This document shows positions 1 through 9,861 of a stretch of DNA of 64,000 nucleotides, in pieces. Positions within the stretch are counted from its first letter, which is position 1. The number at the start of each line of letters is the position of its first letter. A program made the position numbers and the translations under genes. This DNA is from Oreohelix idahoensis (lineage: Eukaryota > Mollusca > Gastropoda > Stylommatophora > Oreohelicidae): NCBI GenBank assembly GCA_024509875.1, contig JAMPIV010003439.1, forward strand, positions 79,501 to 143,500, given 5' to 3'. The notes below the pieces were generated by a model. The model was not told the origin of the DNA, ran no database searches, and worked only from the letters and a program-made list of their open reading frames with translations.

Positions 1-1
1 C

Positions 2-1141
2 TACAGTGAGCGACAACTAGTCAATGAGATGACTAAGAATTTCCAGGACGTGAGTCTGTGGCTTAGGGAATGTGCTGTTTTCTTGAAAGGCAAAAAGCCT
101 GATACACTAGTGCTCGTAGCCAGTGTAGAAGCCCAAACTGAAAAGGACGCACTCGAGGCAGAAGTATCTCTCCTAAAGTTCCAACTAGCACAGCTAACAC
201 AGACCAGTTCGCCAGTACAAGAGGAGGTGCAAAGAAAGAAAGCACCAAGCCAACCGCGGAAACAGCCAAAGCACGACGAAGGGGTGTGTGAGCAGATACC
301 TCAACTAGACCTTCTTGTATGTGAGAGTCAGGCTGTTGACAAGGAAAGCTGTGCTCTGACAGTAACAACAAACGCAGTTGCACCGACAAGGCGACAAGGG
401 GTTTGCAAGTGCTATAGTGTCGACAGGAGATGGAGGTTTATTACGCCAGACGATGGGGGTATTGATGTATTCGTACATCAGACCAAGATCTTCAGAAAAG
501 GATTCAGGAGTCTGGGAAGGAACGAGCAAGTAGAGTTTGATAGCAAACCATCTGTCCAGGGCATGGACGCAGTCTATGTATGCGGCATTGGCGGCCAAGA
601 ATGTAAGGGTAGTAGGTGGCGATCCATGGCACAGAGAAAGCCTACAAAGAGGAGGCGCTACAATTGTGGAGAGTTCTCAGACCAAATGGCAGCCAAATGT
701 CCTCAAGGTCCGCTTCCGAAACGATGCTTTAGGTGCAAGTCCACAGAACATTTGATATTTGCCTGTCCCTCAAGGAGCTCTTTCCCTAGACGTACTACCA
801 CAACTAGGTTGCCTTTAGGGTGCAAGCCAAGAAATGGCCATGACAACTGTCACCCTAAGGACGCCGAGAAAATTGGTCGTCGTTTAGGGGAGGAAACTCG
901 TCCTAAGCAGATAGGAGGGAATGCATATCAATGTTCAGAAGAAGAAACTCAACTAAAGCAGATTGTGGGGAATGTAAGCCACCGTCCACACAAAATGAGT
1001 GTTAAACACGTTAGAAGCAATCCCCCGCCAAGGTCGATAGCTGCATGCACTGACAAGAAGAAGTCACAAGCAAGCAGCGGCGCTGCACAAGTAGACGAAT
1101 TTTCCACCGCAACAACTGCCTGCCCAGCAACGTACGACTAG
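2..1141 (+). CDS. LIN28-like cold-shock + zinc-knuckle protein, probably in a retroelement (5' partial)
   Basis: The frame is open from the window edge; the first Met is at 29, giving 370 residues ending in TAG. Residues about 36-60 look like a short coiled coil. Residues 123-185 match a cold-shock domain, with RNP2-like DVFVHQ (146-151) and a LIN28-type continuation KGFRSL; RNP1 is degraded (RRWRFI where GFGFI is usual). Two CCHC knuckles follow. The first lacks its first Cys and has one extra residue; the second is intact (C233, C236, H241, C246). A Lys/Arg linker before the knuckles and the GxGGxxCxGS segment are also LIN28-like. In LIN28 these parts bind let-7 precursor RNA. The tail (250-370) is basic and unrecognised. 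What follows looks LTR-like, so I infer a captured LIN28-type cassette or a retrocopy. A diverged host gene is possible. Confidence 0.6.
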   Translation, partial: YSERQLVNEMTKNFQDVSLWLRECAVFLKGKKPDTLVLVASVEAQTEKDALEAEVSLLKFQLAQLTQTSSPVQEEVQRKKAPSQPRKQPKHDEGVCEQIPQLDLLVCESQAVDKESCALTVTTNAVAPTRRQGVCKCYSVDRRWRFITPDDGGIDVFVHQTKIFRKGFRSLGRNEQVEFDSKPSVQGMDAVYVCGIGGQECKGSRWRSMAQRKPTKRRRYNCGEFSDQMAAKCPQGPLPKRCFRCKSTEHLIFACPSRSSFPRRTTTTRLPLGCKPRNGHDNCHPKDAEKIGRRLGEETRPKQIGGNAYQCSEEETQLKQIVGNVSHRPHKMSVKHVRSNPPPRSIAACTDKKKSQASSGAAQVDEFSTATTACPATYD

Positions 1142-1447
1142 GAACATGACGATCAAGAGGGTCCCCAACCGGGTTGTACCTATTACAGAAGCTCAGCCCA
1201 AAGCATCGCCGCTCAGAAAGAATCGGGCGCACCGTCAACGGCAGAGAGTAGGTTGTGGGGACTACAACATCTTCAGGATGGTGATATATGATGGGGCCAT
1301 AAAAAACGCCCCAAAATCTCCCTGAAGTTCATATTGGTGTTTTCGCTTCTTCAAAAGGGTCCTGCCCCAAGACGTTCTGAGAGATTACGACTGAAGCGCC
1401 TAGATTAGTGCAGTTGTCGGGACGACAACAACATCAGATGGGGAATA

Positions 1448-1640
1448 TGTGACAGCGCCATCTTGTCATCGCCATTTTGTCTGTCGTTCTCTACCTTTTT
1501 ACTACAATAAAGCGATTTGGCAGCCATTTTAGTGTTACTAAGTCAGGATCTAAAAATAGAACATTAGTCATATCGCTTACAGATAGCAGCCAATCAGGGA
1601 AGAGAAGCGTCCAGGCTAGCGCGTCAGTTTAAATTCTTTA
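1448..1640 (+). repeat. Possible start of a 3' LTR
   Basis: A purine-rich stretch (GATGGGGAA) runs into TGTGACAGCGCC, a TG-initiated start typical of Ty3/gypsy LTRs, and an AATAAA signal lies at 1506-1511. This would make the upstream reading frame part of an LTR element. The other LTR would be outside the window and the right end is not defined. From 1640 to 2560 I see nothing recognisable. Confidence 0.25.
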
Positions 1641-2569
1641 TCATTCTGATCGCCTGTCGCGGAGAGAGAACAAGCTATTAAGAAATACTGAAGTCTAGTT
1701 CAAGCAAGAACATACCTTAAATTTGTGAGTAGATATAATATTATTCTCCAACATTCTAAAGTCTTTATAGTGTTAGAAAGGATACAGGATCACCATCTTT
1801 GTGCCGTAGTATTTTAAATAATTATATACTTAATTCAATGTTATTTATATTTCGCGTGCGGTTGGTTTCATATCTAAATTTATTCAGACATGGCGTGGCT
1901 GGAGCAGATGGTTCATGTTCAGGAAATATAACACGTGACCGGTACTAGAATTGACATATTCGGTTATTACATTTGTGTAAATGAAATTAATTGTTAAGTA
2001 TTTCCATCTTATTTGGGGTTAAGGAAACCTTCAATGATCTTATGTCGGTTTGAATAATATTTAATTGTGGCGCGATTTAGATTGTTATATTTATTAACAA
2101 CAGTGCTGATGCCGAAATAGTTTATTTTAGTGTGGTGAGTGCTGCAATTTATTCATATGTTACAGCTTACTATAATAAAGTCCTGTGCTTCTTCAGTAAT
2201 GTTAGACTGATAATGTGGTGTAAGTACTCGTATTAGTAAGATCGGCTATAGCTAATTGGTGTTAGCTTTCTTAGTTTCATAGTCCTTTATACAGTGTAAA
2301 ATCTCTATTTGTTATCTGTGCTGCTTTAAATAGCTTTGCTAAGCCATTATTTCTATAATATTTAGTATTATAATGTAAGGTTACTATAGAATGTACAACC
2401 ACGCAGCTTAGCTGGGTTGTTAGCGTGGCTGTATGCTGTCCTCGCAAGATGGCAGCCACGTGTTATAGGCCTAGTGATATATTTAATTCTAGTCATTAAT
2501 ATGCCGTGTAAATATGATACCCCTACTTTTGGTACGTGGAGCACATTTGAGGCATAAACGGTCCTGTTT

Positions 2570-2664
2570 GCTCCTTGCGGAGCAGGGCGACACCAGTGCG
2601 GCTGAATCCAACAGAAGCCTGCACGAAGCATTTATATGCAATCGCAGTGGTTTGTTTCTGTAAT
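2570..2664 (+). repeat. Short dispersed repeat, copy 1
   Basis: About 95 bp with clear but imperfect similarity to 3325-3425 in the same orientation: GCTCCTT, a GGAGCA palindrome, CACCAGTG, GGCTG, AAGCATT and GCAGTGGTTT occur in the same order. Possibly a SINE-type or LINE 3' fragment; the family is not recognised. Confidence 0.4.
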
Positions 2665-2734
2665 AATGTGTTTTATATGATGAGTTCCCAATCTCATCAG
2701 TCCTGCTTCAGAGTCAATCAATAACCTTTAGCTC

Positions 2735-3145
2735 CCCAAGGAGCATAGGCTTTCAAAAAACACATGTTTACTCTTCCTGTCCTGTGCCATCCGCTCAAGT
2801 TCTTTCCATGTTTTCCTCATCATTTTCACCTCTGTTTCAAGTTCTGTTCTCCTTGTGTTTTTTGGTCTACCTCTGCCTCTCTTTCCCTGTGGATTCTAGA
2901 ACAAGGACTGCCTTGTAAATCTATCAACAGGTTTCCTCAATGTGTGTCCTATCCATCGCCAGCGTTTTCTTGTCAACTCTTGTTCCACTGGCACTTGTCT
3001 GGTTTTTGTCATCACTTCAACATTTGTGACTTTGTCATACCATTTCAGTCCTTCTATTCTACGCAAGCACCCGTTTATAAATGTCTGTAGCTTTTTGGTT
3101 GTTGTTTTTGTTGTTCTCCATGTCTCAGAACCATACAATAGCTGG
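2735..3145 (-). mobile_element. RTE-like LINE (family A) 3' fragment
   Basis: On the minus strand this encodes the C-terminal end of a LINE reverse transcriptase, with YGSETWRTT, FINGCLRR, KVTNVE and RQVPVEQE in order. The same order is found in the longer copy at 57092-58262. The 3' side carries the family's terminal sequence AAGGAGCATAGG near 2738. It is 5' truncated, as LINE copies usually are, and is not functional. The plus-strand frames here are shadows. Confidence 0.8.
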
Positions 3146-3324
3146 GACGAATATTGAGTGGATCACTTGAGAGGTGGTGGTTTATGCTCATTAATGAGAG
3201 TATTCGTTGTACATATCGTTTAATATTATTTTATGCATATTTCATTATTATTTAGTTATTGTTATGTGTCGGATAATTTATGAGAGCACGTGGGTCCACT
3301 TGGGAACAAATTATGTCTCTTCTC

Positions 3325-3425
3325 GCTCCTTATGGAGCATATGGCCACCAGTGTGGCTGGCCTCCGCATGGAGACCGCACAAAGCATTCAGATGCTCTTG
3401 CAGTAGTGGTTTCGGTAGCAATCTG
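3325..3425 (+). repeat. Short dispersed repeat, copy 2
   Basis: Counterpart of 2570-2664. The rest of 3146-4480 shows no gene that I can support. Confidence 0.4.
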
Positions 3426-4485
3426 TGTTACATGGTGAGATTGCCAGCCTCATGCACAACACCACGCTAGTCTGATTAGACGACATGCATGGGCTGAGTG
3501 TGTGTGCATGATAGTTAAATGTTTCAGGTAGCGTGGAAGAAGGACATTTTGACAGGTGAGAGCACGGTGTTTCTCATTAGTTAACTATTATGATTTTAAC
3601 TAGTCGGTGCTTTGTTTGCGTTTCAGATTAACAATTGAGCACTGGCTGGGTGTTTTGTTTGCTTTGTTTTATTTGTTTAATGTTTGCTTTATGTGCTTGT
3701 TGTCACTGAATGTGTTGTATGAATAAATACAGCCCCTGCCTTAGAATCAGAGTTTTATTGTTGATCGGGTCGGTTGCGAGTGTGCACGAAAGTGATCACA
3801 TATCACAACAGCATCATCATCATCTCACCCACCCTATCACAGAGGCATATCTGGAGTCATCCTTAAATGACCACCAGCCATGCACATTGCTACAATATAC
3901 ATATGTGGAACTGAACCTCTGTCTGTGAGACTAATTACACCCTCATTGACTCTTGAAATCCTCCACACACTTCCAGGGATTGCTCCTGTGGTGAAACTTG
4001 TTGAGAACCCAGCAATGCACACTAAGCTTGGAGAAGTCCATTGAACCCCGGAGGTAATTCTTTGACCTAGTTGACTGAATCCAGCAGGATCTCATTATGG
4101 ACCCAGTGATAGGAAGGGGGAGCTGAGAAGTGGCTCTATGCGGGACGTGACAATTCCTTGGGAGAGCCCAGAACTAGAGTACAGTACTTTAGCTCTGCAT
4201 AGTTGGAGAGCCCCCTTGGATGGCGGGAAATGAACATTACGCCACGCACTTATTACTCCTGGCTTGGGACCCCTATTTGACGATTCTTTAAATGCAAGCC
4301 AAGCTGGAGAAACTGGAGCTCATGACTTCAACTCAACATTTTTCGGAATGGCAGAAAAGCCACAGGAAAAGCCTAGATCTACAGTGTAGATAATATCAAG
4401 GATTGGTATTGGCTGCTGAAGAGCAAGAAGCTCAACAGTCCTAGTTAAACATCAACAACAATGTATATTCAGTGGATAAAGTTAG

Positions 4486-4582
4486 TTGCTTATCCTTTAC
4501 AGGACGTGGCAATCAACCCCAGCTTTTATTGGCTGTTTGTGATTTTTCTAGGCAATTTTTTTATTCAGTAGTTTGCCATTGC
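4486..4582 (+). repeat. Dispersed 97-bp repeat (inverted copy at 16449-16545)
   Basis: The sequence from TTGCTTATCCTTTACAGG to GTTTGCCATTGC occurs again as its reverse complement at 16449-16545 with only scattered differences. It lies just before the LINE at 4.6 kb. It is non-coding; possibly the end of an unrecognised transposon. Confidence 0.7.
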
Positions 4583-4609
4583 TTTCTGAACTGTACGGCG
4601 CTTATACCA

Positions 4610-6899
4610 TTGTTAAAAATCCACACAAAGCGATCTGCTACCAAACCGCCTGCAGCATATTTCGAACCTGGTATATCTGGATTATGAAACTGCAGAGAGA
4701 TCAAGCGCACAAAAATAAGGACCTCAACACATATAGGGTATACAGGAACAAAGTTCAATATTTAATTCGGAAAGAAAAGAAAAATCATTTTAGAAATATG
4801 GTTCAGAACAAATCAAATAGTAAGGAAATATGGAAGGCAATTAACACCTTAGCGAAAAAACGTAATGCACCAGACTCATTCTCTTCCAACACTTCATTTA
4901 CTTGCACCGACTTCAGCAATCACTTTCAAGCAGAAATAAACAGTCTGAAATCCACAATACCACTTTCCTGTAGTGACTTAGACAAACTTTCAGCATCCTG
5001 TAAGAACACATGTACAAACTCGCTTCCACCCGACATGCCTTTTATGACAGTTAATGAAGTGTTATAACTATCTTATTGGCCTTAAGGATAAATAGCTCAT
5101 CAGGGCTATGACGGAATTAGTAATCGAATACTGCGTTACGCCCGCACCAGCTATTAGTGATTCACTAACTTTTATATAAATCAATGTATTGCTAAAAGTT
5201 ATTTTCCTTCGGCCTTTAAGATTGCCAAAGTATATCCTCTCTTCAAACCTGGCTCGTCAGATAACAGTAATCTTGGTAAACTATAGACCAATTTTCTCTT
5301 TTTATCATCGCTTTCTAAACCACTAGAAAAACACATACATAAAGCAACACTACATTACCTAGTTAGCAATGACTTGCTAATTGACAGTCAGTCAGGGTTT
5401 CGACAAAAGCATTCATGCCACACAGCTCTAACTAAGATGATAGACAACTTGCACCTAAACATAAATAACGATAACATATGTGGAGCAATCTTTGTAGACT
5501 TTAGAAAAGCATTTGATATGTTAGATCACGCTGTTTTAATAAGGAAATTAGAAACAATGAAAGTTAACTTTAAACTAGTGACATTACTTAAATCATTCCT
5601 GTCCGACAGACAGCAAGTAGTGTGGTACAATAACTCCTTGTCAAACCCAGCTATTATTGACACCGGTGTTCCTCAGGGTTCTATTCTCGGCCCTCTACTT
5701 TTTTCCATTTACATAAATGACCTTCCACTACACATCGAGCACTCATCCTGCGACCTATTTGCCGATGACAGTACCATTTATACTAGTGATAAAAGTTGCA
5801 ACACGCTAGAAATATTATTACAAAGCGACACAGACAATCTTATTAAGTGGAGCAATGAAAACTGCATGCAAATAAATATCACTAAAACAAAATGTATGAT
5901 AATATCAACTAGACAAAAATTACAAAACTCGCCGAAAACAACACTTCAGCTCTACATTGGAACCTCTTTAATTGAAAATGTAATGAATATAAAACACTAG
6001 GACTCATAATTGACCAACATTTAAGTTGGATTCGCATGTACAAGCACTGACCAAACAAACGGCACAAAAAGTTTACCAGTTAGCTAAAATCAAACATTTC
6101 CTAGATGAGGAGACACGAAAAATGTTCTATACATCCCAGATACAAACACATCTAGACTATTGTTCCACAATTTGGGATGGCTGCACCATGTCCAACACTA
6201 AAAGACTCTATTCATTACAAAAACGTGCAGTGCACCTAATTTCAGACAAAAACCTCACACAGTGTGTAGACGCATATATATATCTTAACATATTACCACT
6301 AAGAAAGCGCCTTCTCTTCAACAAAGCCAAATTTATTCACAAAATCTTGTCACAGAATGCTCCAACGTATCTGTGGCCTATTTTCAAATACAGCGGAAGA
6401 CGCAGTCAACGCTTAAATAAATTACACATGCCCCAGCCTAGGCTCGACTTATTCAAGAAAAGTTTAGCTTTTTCTGCTGCTCATCTGTGGAATACTCTTC
6501 CACACGACTTAAAAAATACTCTTAGTCCATATTCATTCAATCACAGACTTTTCAAATACATCATGAGTGCAGATTATATGCCACCCTAATTTCGTTATGT
6601 TCTTAAATAATTACATAACATCATATGTAGGTTTTAAAGTTAATTTTGTCCTGTTTAGTATAAATTATGATAGTCATCTGTAAATCTATGTAACTGTTAT
6701 TGTACTGTTACAATGTTGAGATTTTATTTTATTGTACTTTTTTTTGTTATTTTATTATTAAGTAATATTTAGGATACGTGTGAGAATAAATGGATTCAGT
6801 ATGGAAGATGAGAGAAAGGAAGGGCAGAATGTTAGACGGGCCTGCGTGCCCAATTCTAAACCCTTTGAAAATAAAGTTCGTTCGTTCGTTCGTTCGTTC
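4610..6899 (+). mobile_element. CR1/Jockey-type LINE, 5' truncated, with (TTCG)n tail
   Basis: A non-LTR element comprising the linker before the reverse transcriptase, the RT itself and a long C-terminal region. An AT-rich 3' UTR follows, ending in AATAAAG and about five TTCG repeats (6877-6899). The endonuclease and ORF1 are absent, so the copy was truncated at its 5' end. The simple-repeat tail without poly(A) is typical of CR1-like elements. Confidence 0.85.
4678..6589 (+). pseudogene. LINE reverse transcriptase, broken in at least two places
   Basis: Three open segments (to 5067, 5374-6000, 6026-6589) together cover one RT polyprotein. The first is the pre-RT linker. The second has QSGFR, motif A VDFRKAFD, the GVPQGSILGPLLF box and catalytic FADD (about residues 129-132 from the Met at 5374). 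The third is the CR1-like C-terminal region (HLDYCSTIW, AHLWNTLP). Stops and frame changes at about 5067-5340 and 6000-6026 disable it. The palm residues themselves are intact, so the breaks look secondary. Confidence 0.85.
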
Positions 6900-7285
6900 C
6901 ATTAGGCCACAGACGCGGACATTCAATGGATACAAATAAGTATATACAAATTTAAATATAGGAAGAGACTTTTGTGTCACACTGTACATGCTAATAGGAA
7001 AGTAATATAAGCGATTGAATCTATAATGTATGAGTCACTCAATGGCACTGTTTTCCACACAGAGTATTTCTTCGTTGAGTGTGGAATTTCTTTCTGGTTG
7101 TGTATTTTTACTTATTTTATAATTGTTATTTTCCCTCACATCACATGTGTTGTTTACTTGTTCATCTGTTTGAATCGCTCTTCTTATCTGTGTTTTCATC
7201 CTGTTACGTGTCCTGCAGTGTCTATAGTATTTTTCTTTGACTTCGTCTTACATGTCTTATCTATGTCGCCTGTTTGTAACAATGA

Positions 7286-7317
7286 CTGACGAAGGGTGAA
7301 CCCCGAAACGTGCCGTA
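7286..7317 (+). ncRNA. Hammerhead-ribozyme-like motif (Penelope-type)
   Basis: CTGACGA, then a short GGG/CCC hairpin, then GAAA, then ACG-TGC-CGT-A. This fits the conserved core of a type I hammerhead (CUGANGA, stem II, GAAA, 3-bp stem III, GUA cleavage site). Stem I pairing between the flanks looks poor and there is an extra A before stem II. Such motifs are known at the ends of Penelope-like retroelements. Activity is unlikely; the family link is inference. Confidence 0.4.
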
Positions 7318-8053
7318 TTTCCTGCATACCATTAATCTGTAGAACTGATTCCATACCCTTTTATTTTTTTTAAAGTTAAATATTTATTTCTTCGCGGGTT
7401 ATTGGAAATAGACTTTTCTTAAACAAATACTCTAAAAATAGGAAAATAGGTACAATGAGCAAATCATGAAGAAATTTTCTTATTCTACTGCTCACACTTT
7501 CAGAAGTCAACTTGAATATGTTTAAAGAAAGCAATGGTCACCATGTGGTTTTTGGTATCTCCGTTGAGTTTGTCCAGGAATGATACTGATGACTGCCATA
7601 CGTACTTTCTCAATTCCTTATATGTTGGACACCTTTGTAGCAATGTTCTTCAGTGATTTTATCGGCGCCATACTTACACGTTCCAGTAGTTCTGATCTTC
7701 GGCTTGTTGAGTAGGTGATTATCTCAATCAATTGTGGCCTGCGAAGTCTGAAGATCACCACTTGTTCACTTCTGCTGAGTTAGAAATATGCATCACTTTT
7801 CCATTAGCCAGGATACTCGTCTCTCACTATATCCCCTATCTGCTTCTGATAAAACTCCTGGCCACTTTTCCAAGATTATTTTTGAATTAGGTTGAGGCAG
7901 CTTTCTACCTTCCTTTGCCAATCTGTCAGCCCTGTTCACTACCAGGGATGATTCAATATGCTTGGATCCACTGTATCACTACCCTGTTGGATCGATGATA
8001 TTATTTGTGGATGATTACTCTCAGGTTTGCATTTTTTTTCTGGTTTTATAGAG

Positions 8054-8475
8054 TTTGGAGAATAAGTATGTGATGATTGAGTATTTATTTTATATTTGGT
8101 TGTTAGGGAATGAATATTGGAAGATTGAGTACAATTTTATTTTGTATTTGTTTAGTTGGGGAATGAGTATTTGAAGATTGAGTTTAATTTTTTTTTGTAT
8201 TTGGTTGTCGGGGAATGAGTATTTGAAGATTGAATACAATTTTATTTTGTATTTTTTGTTGCGGGGTCGACCCAGCCTCGTGGCGGCCGGCGTGATGCTG
8301 ACCACATCACCCCTAGTGTGCCGATGGTCAAGAAAATATGGGCCTAACACCATATTACCAATACGCCTCAATGGGCGCGTAACGGAATCCTCTACCCCCC
8401 CCCCCCTCCTTACCCTTATTTGGTTGTTAGGGAATGAATATTTGAAGATAAAGTATAATTTCATTTTGTTTTTGG
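8054..8475 (+). repeat. Minisatellite of about 53 bp, interrupted by a 155-bp insert
   Basis: Units built on GGGAATGAGTATTTGAAGATTGA repeat at 8107, 8160 and 8212 (periods 53 and 52). One more unit follows at about 8420 after an unrelated insert (8262-8416). The last unit's T-rich half runs straight into the 3' splice site at 8483. The stretch 7320-8050 upstream shows nothing recognisable. Confidence 0.75.
8262..8416 (+). repeat. Insert in the minisatellite; shares a 65-bp core with 12826-12893
   Basis: A GC-rich insert that separates two minisatellite units. Its core (8288-8353), from GGCGTGATGCTGACC through TGCCGATGGTCAAG to GGGCCTAACACCA, is found inverted at 12826-12893. It ends in a run of C. 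Family unknown. Confidence 0.65.
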
Positions 8476-8483
8476 TTACATAG

Positions 8484-8658
8484 CGAGATTGTGAAGGCAA
8501 CCATGCATGCCATTTGGAGGTTGGTTACGTATCTCGCAGCACACCGCTTCCTGTCATTCACCAGCCAAAACGTCTATGTAAGTGCAGACGACAAAGCTCA
8601 GACCAAGTACCCATGCACTCTCCAGACAAAACAGTGAACTTCATTACCCGCGATTACT
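8484..8658 (+). CDS. Exon A of a cysteine-rich secreted-type protein
   Basis: A 175-nt exon between a pyrimidine-rich acceptor (TACATAG) and a strong donor (ACT|GTAAGTACT). It is open in one frame, encodes 58 residues and ends in phase 1. It carries RDCEGNHAC and then RLCKC (C3, C9, C32, C34), the first of three C...C...CxC modules. The single leftover base joins the next exon (16836) to make a Phe codon, so the phase fits. A second good donor inside it (8577|GTAAGT) is also phase 1 and would remove 27 codons including the second Cys of CxC. The signal peptide and 5' exons were not found and may lie left of the window. The module layout recalls Argos/giant-lens proteins; that is a guess. Confidence 0.6.
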
Positions 8659-9646
8659 GTAAGTACTTAGTTTCCTTGTATTTTTTCCATCCCGTCAAAC
8701 CGTGAAACGCCACAAAGAGCTGACGTTTTCGCTTTTGAGTCAAGCGTGTCGCATTAATGGGCAGAGTTACAGTAAAATTATATTTTCATAAATAATTGCG
8801 GGATTTCGATACAAATAAACAGGTCTGACGTACGACAGTAATAGCTTTGTATAACCAATGAATTTGATGGTATTGTGGTGGGTTTTGATGTTAAAAGAGA
8901 TAAATATTACTTGTCTACAGATTGAGGTCAGCTATGCAAGTCCCTGAGTCTAATAGGCGAAGATGATGTTCTCAGGGTACCTGACTGCTACCACCATACG
9001 ACCTCAAACTGCGATATATTTTGAGTCTATTTTATATTCTGGTGTCTGTTTGTTTATATGGCTTGATGTCTAGGGTAATGCAAAATGTAATGGTGAGTGT
9101 ATGACCACAAACACAACTTAACTCATTGAAAAGGGATTAAACAAGTCAATGGTTAAAGTTAGAATAGTATGTTACAATTTTAATTTCCTGTACTTCAAAT
9201 CTTTTTTGGTACAGGAATGTTTAAACTCAAAATGGAATGGAAATATATTTACAGTTCTAATTAAGTCTAACGGACAACTTGTCCTTAAATGTTAAGCTGT
9301 AAATGTTTATAACATGGAATTCCCTGATGAAGCACTATATCCTATGACTGGTCACTATTATGACGAACGACTTTTCTCATCACTTCCTAAAACAGTTTTA
9401 TTGCAATAGTGGAGAGTTAATGTTAAATGAACACTCATTAAGCCCGTAGAAGATTTGGCTTAACTGAATTTCCTTGATCAATAGTTGATGACTTTCTCAA
9501 CAACAGTACATTCGTACTTTCATTGGCTCCATAATTCTACTTAGGCATGCCTGGCTTTTACTAAGAAGTTGCAAGCTTCCACAATGGCAAATGTCGCACA
9601 ACACCAATTTTTGGTTGGGCGCCTATCTATGTTAGCCTCTACACAT

Positions 9647-9861
<215 letters not shown>

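Noticed and set aside
7026..7289. Hydrophobic 87-residue plus-strand frame before the hammerhead-like motif
   Set aside because: T-rich composition explains the hydrophobicity; no motif or family is recognised.
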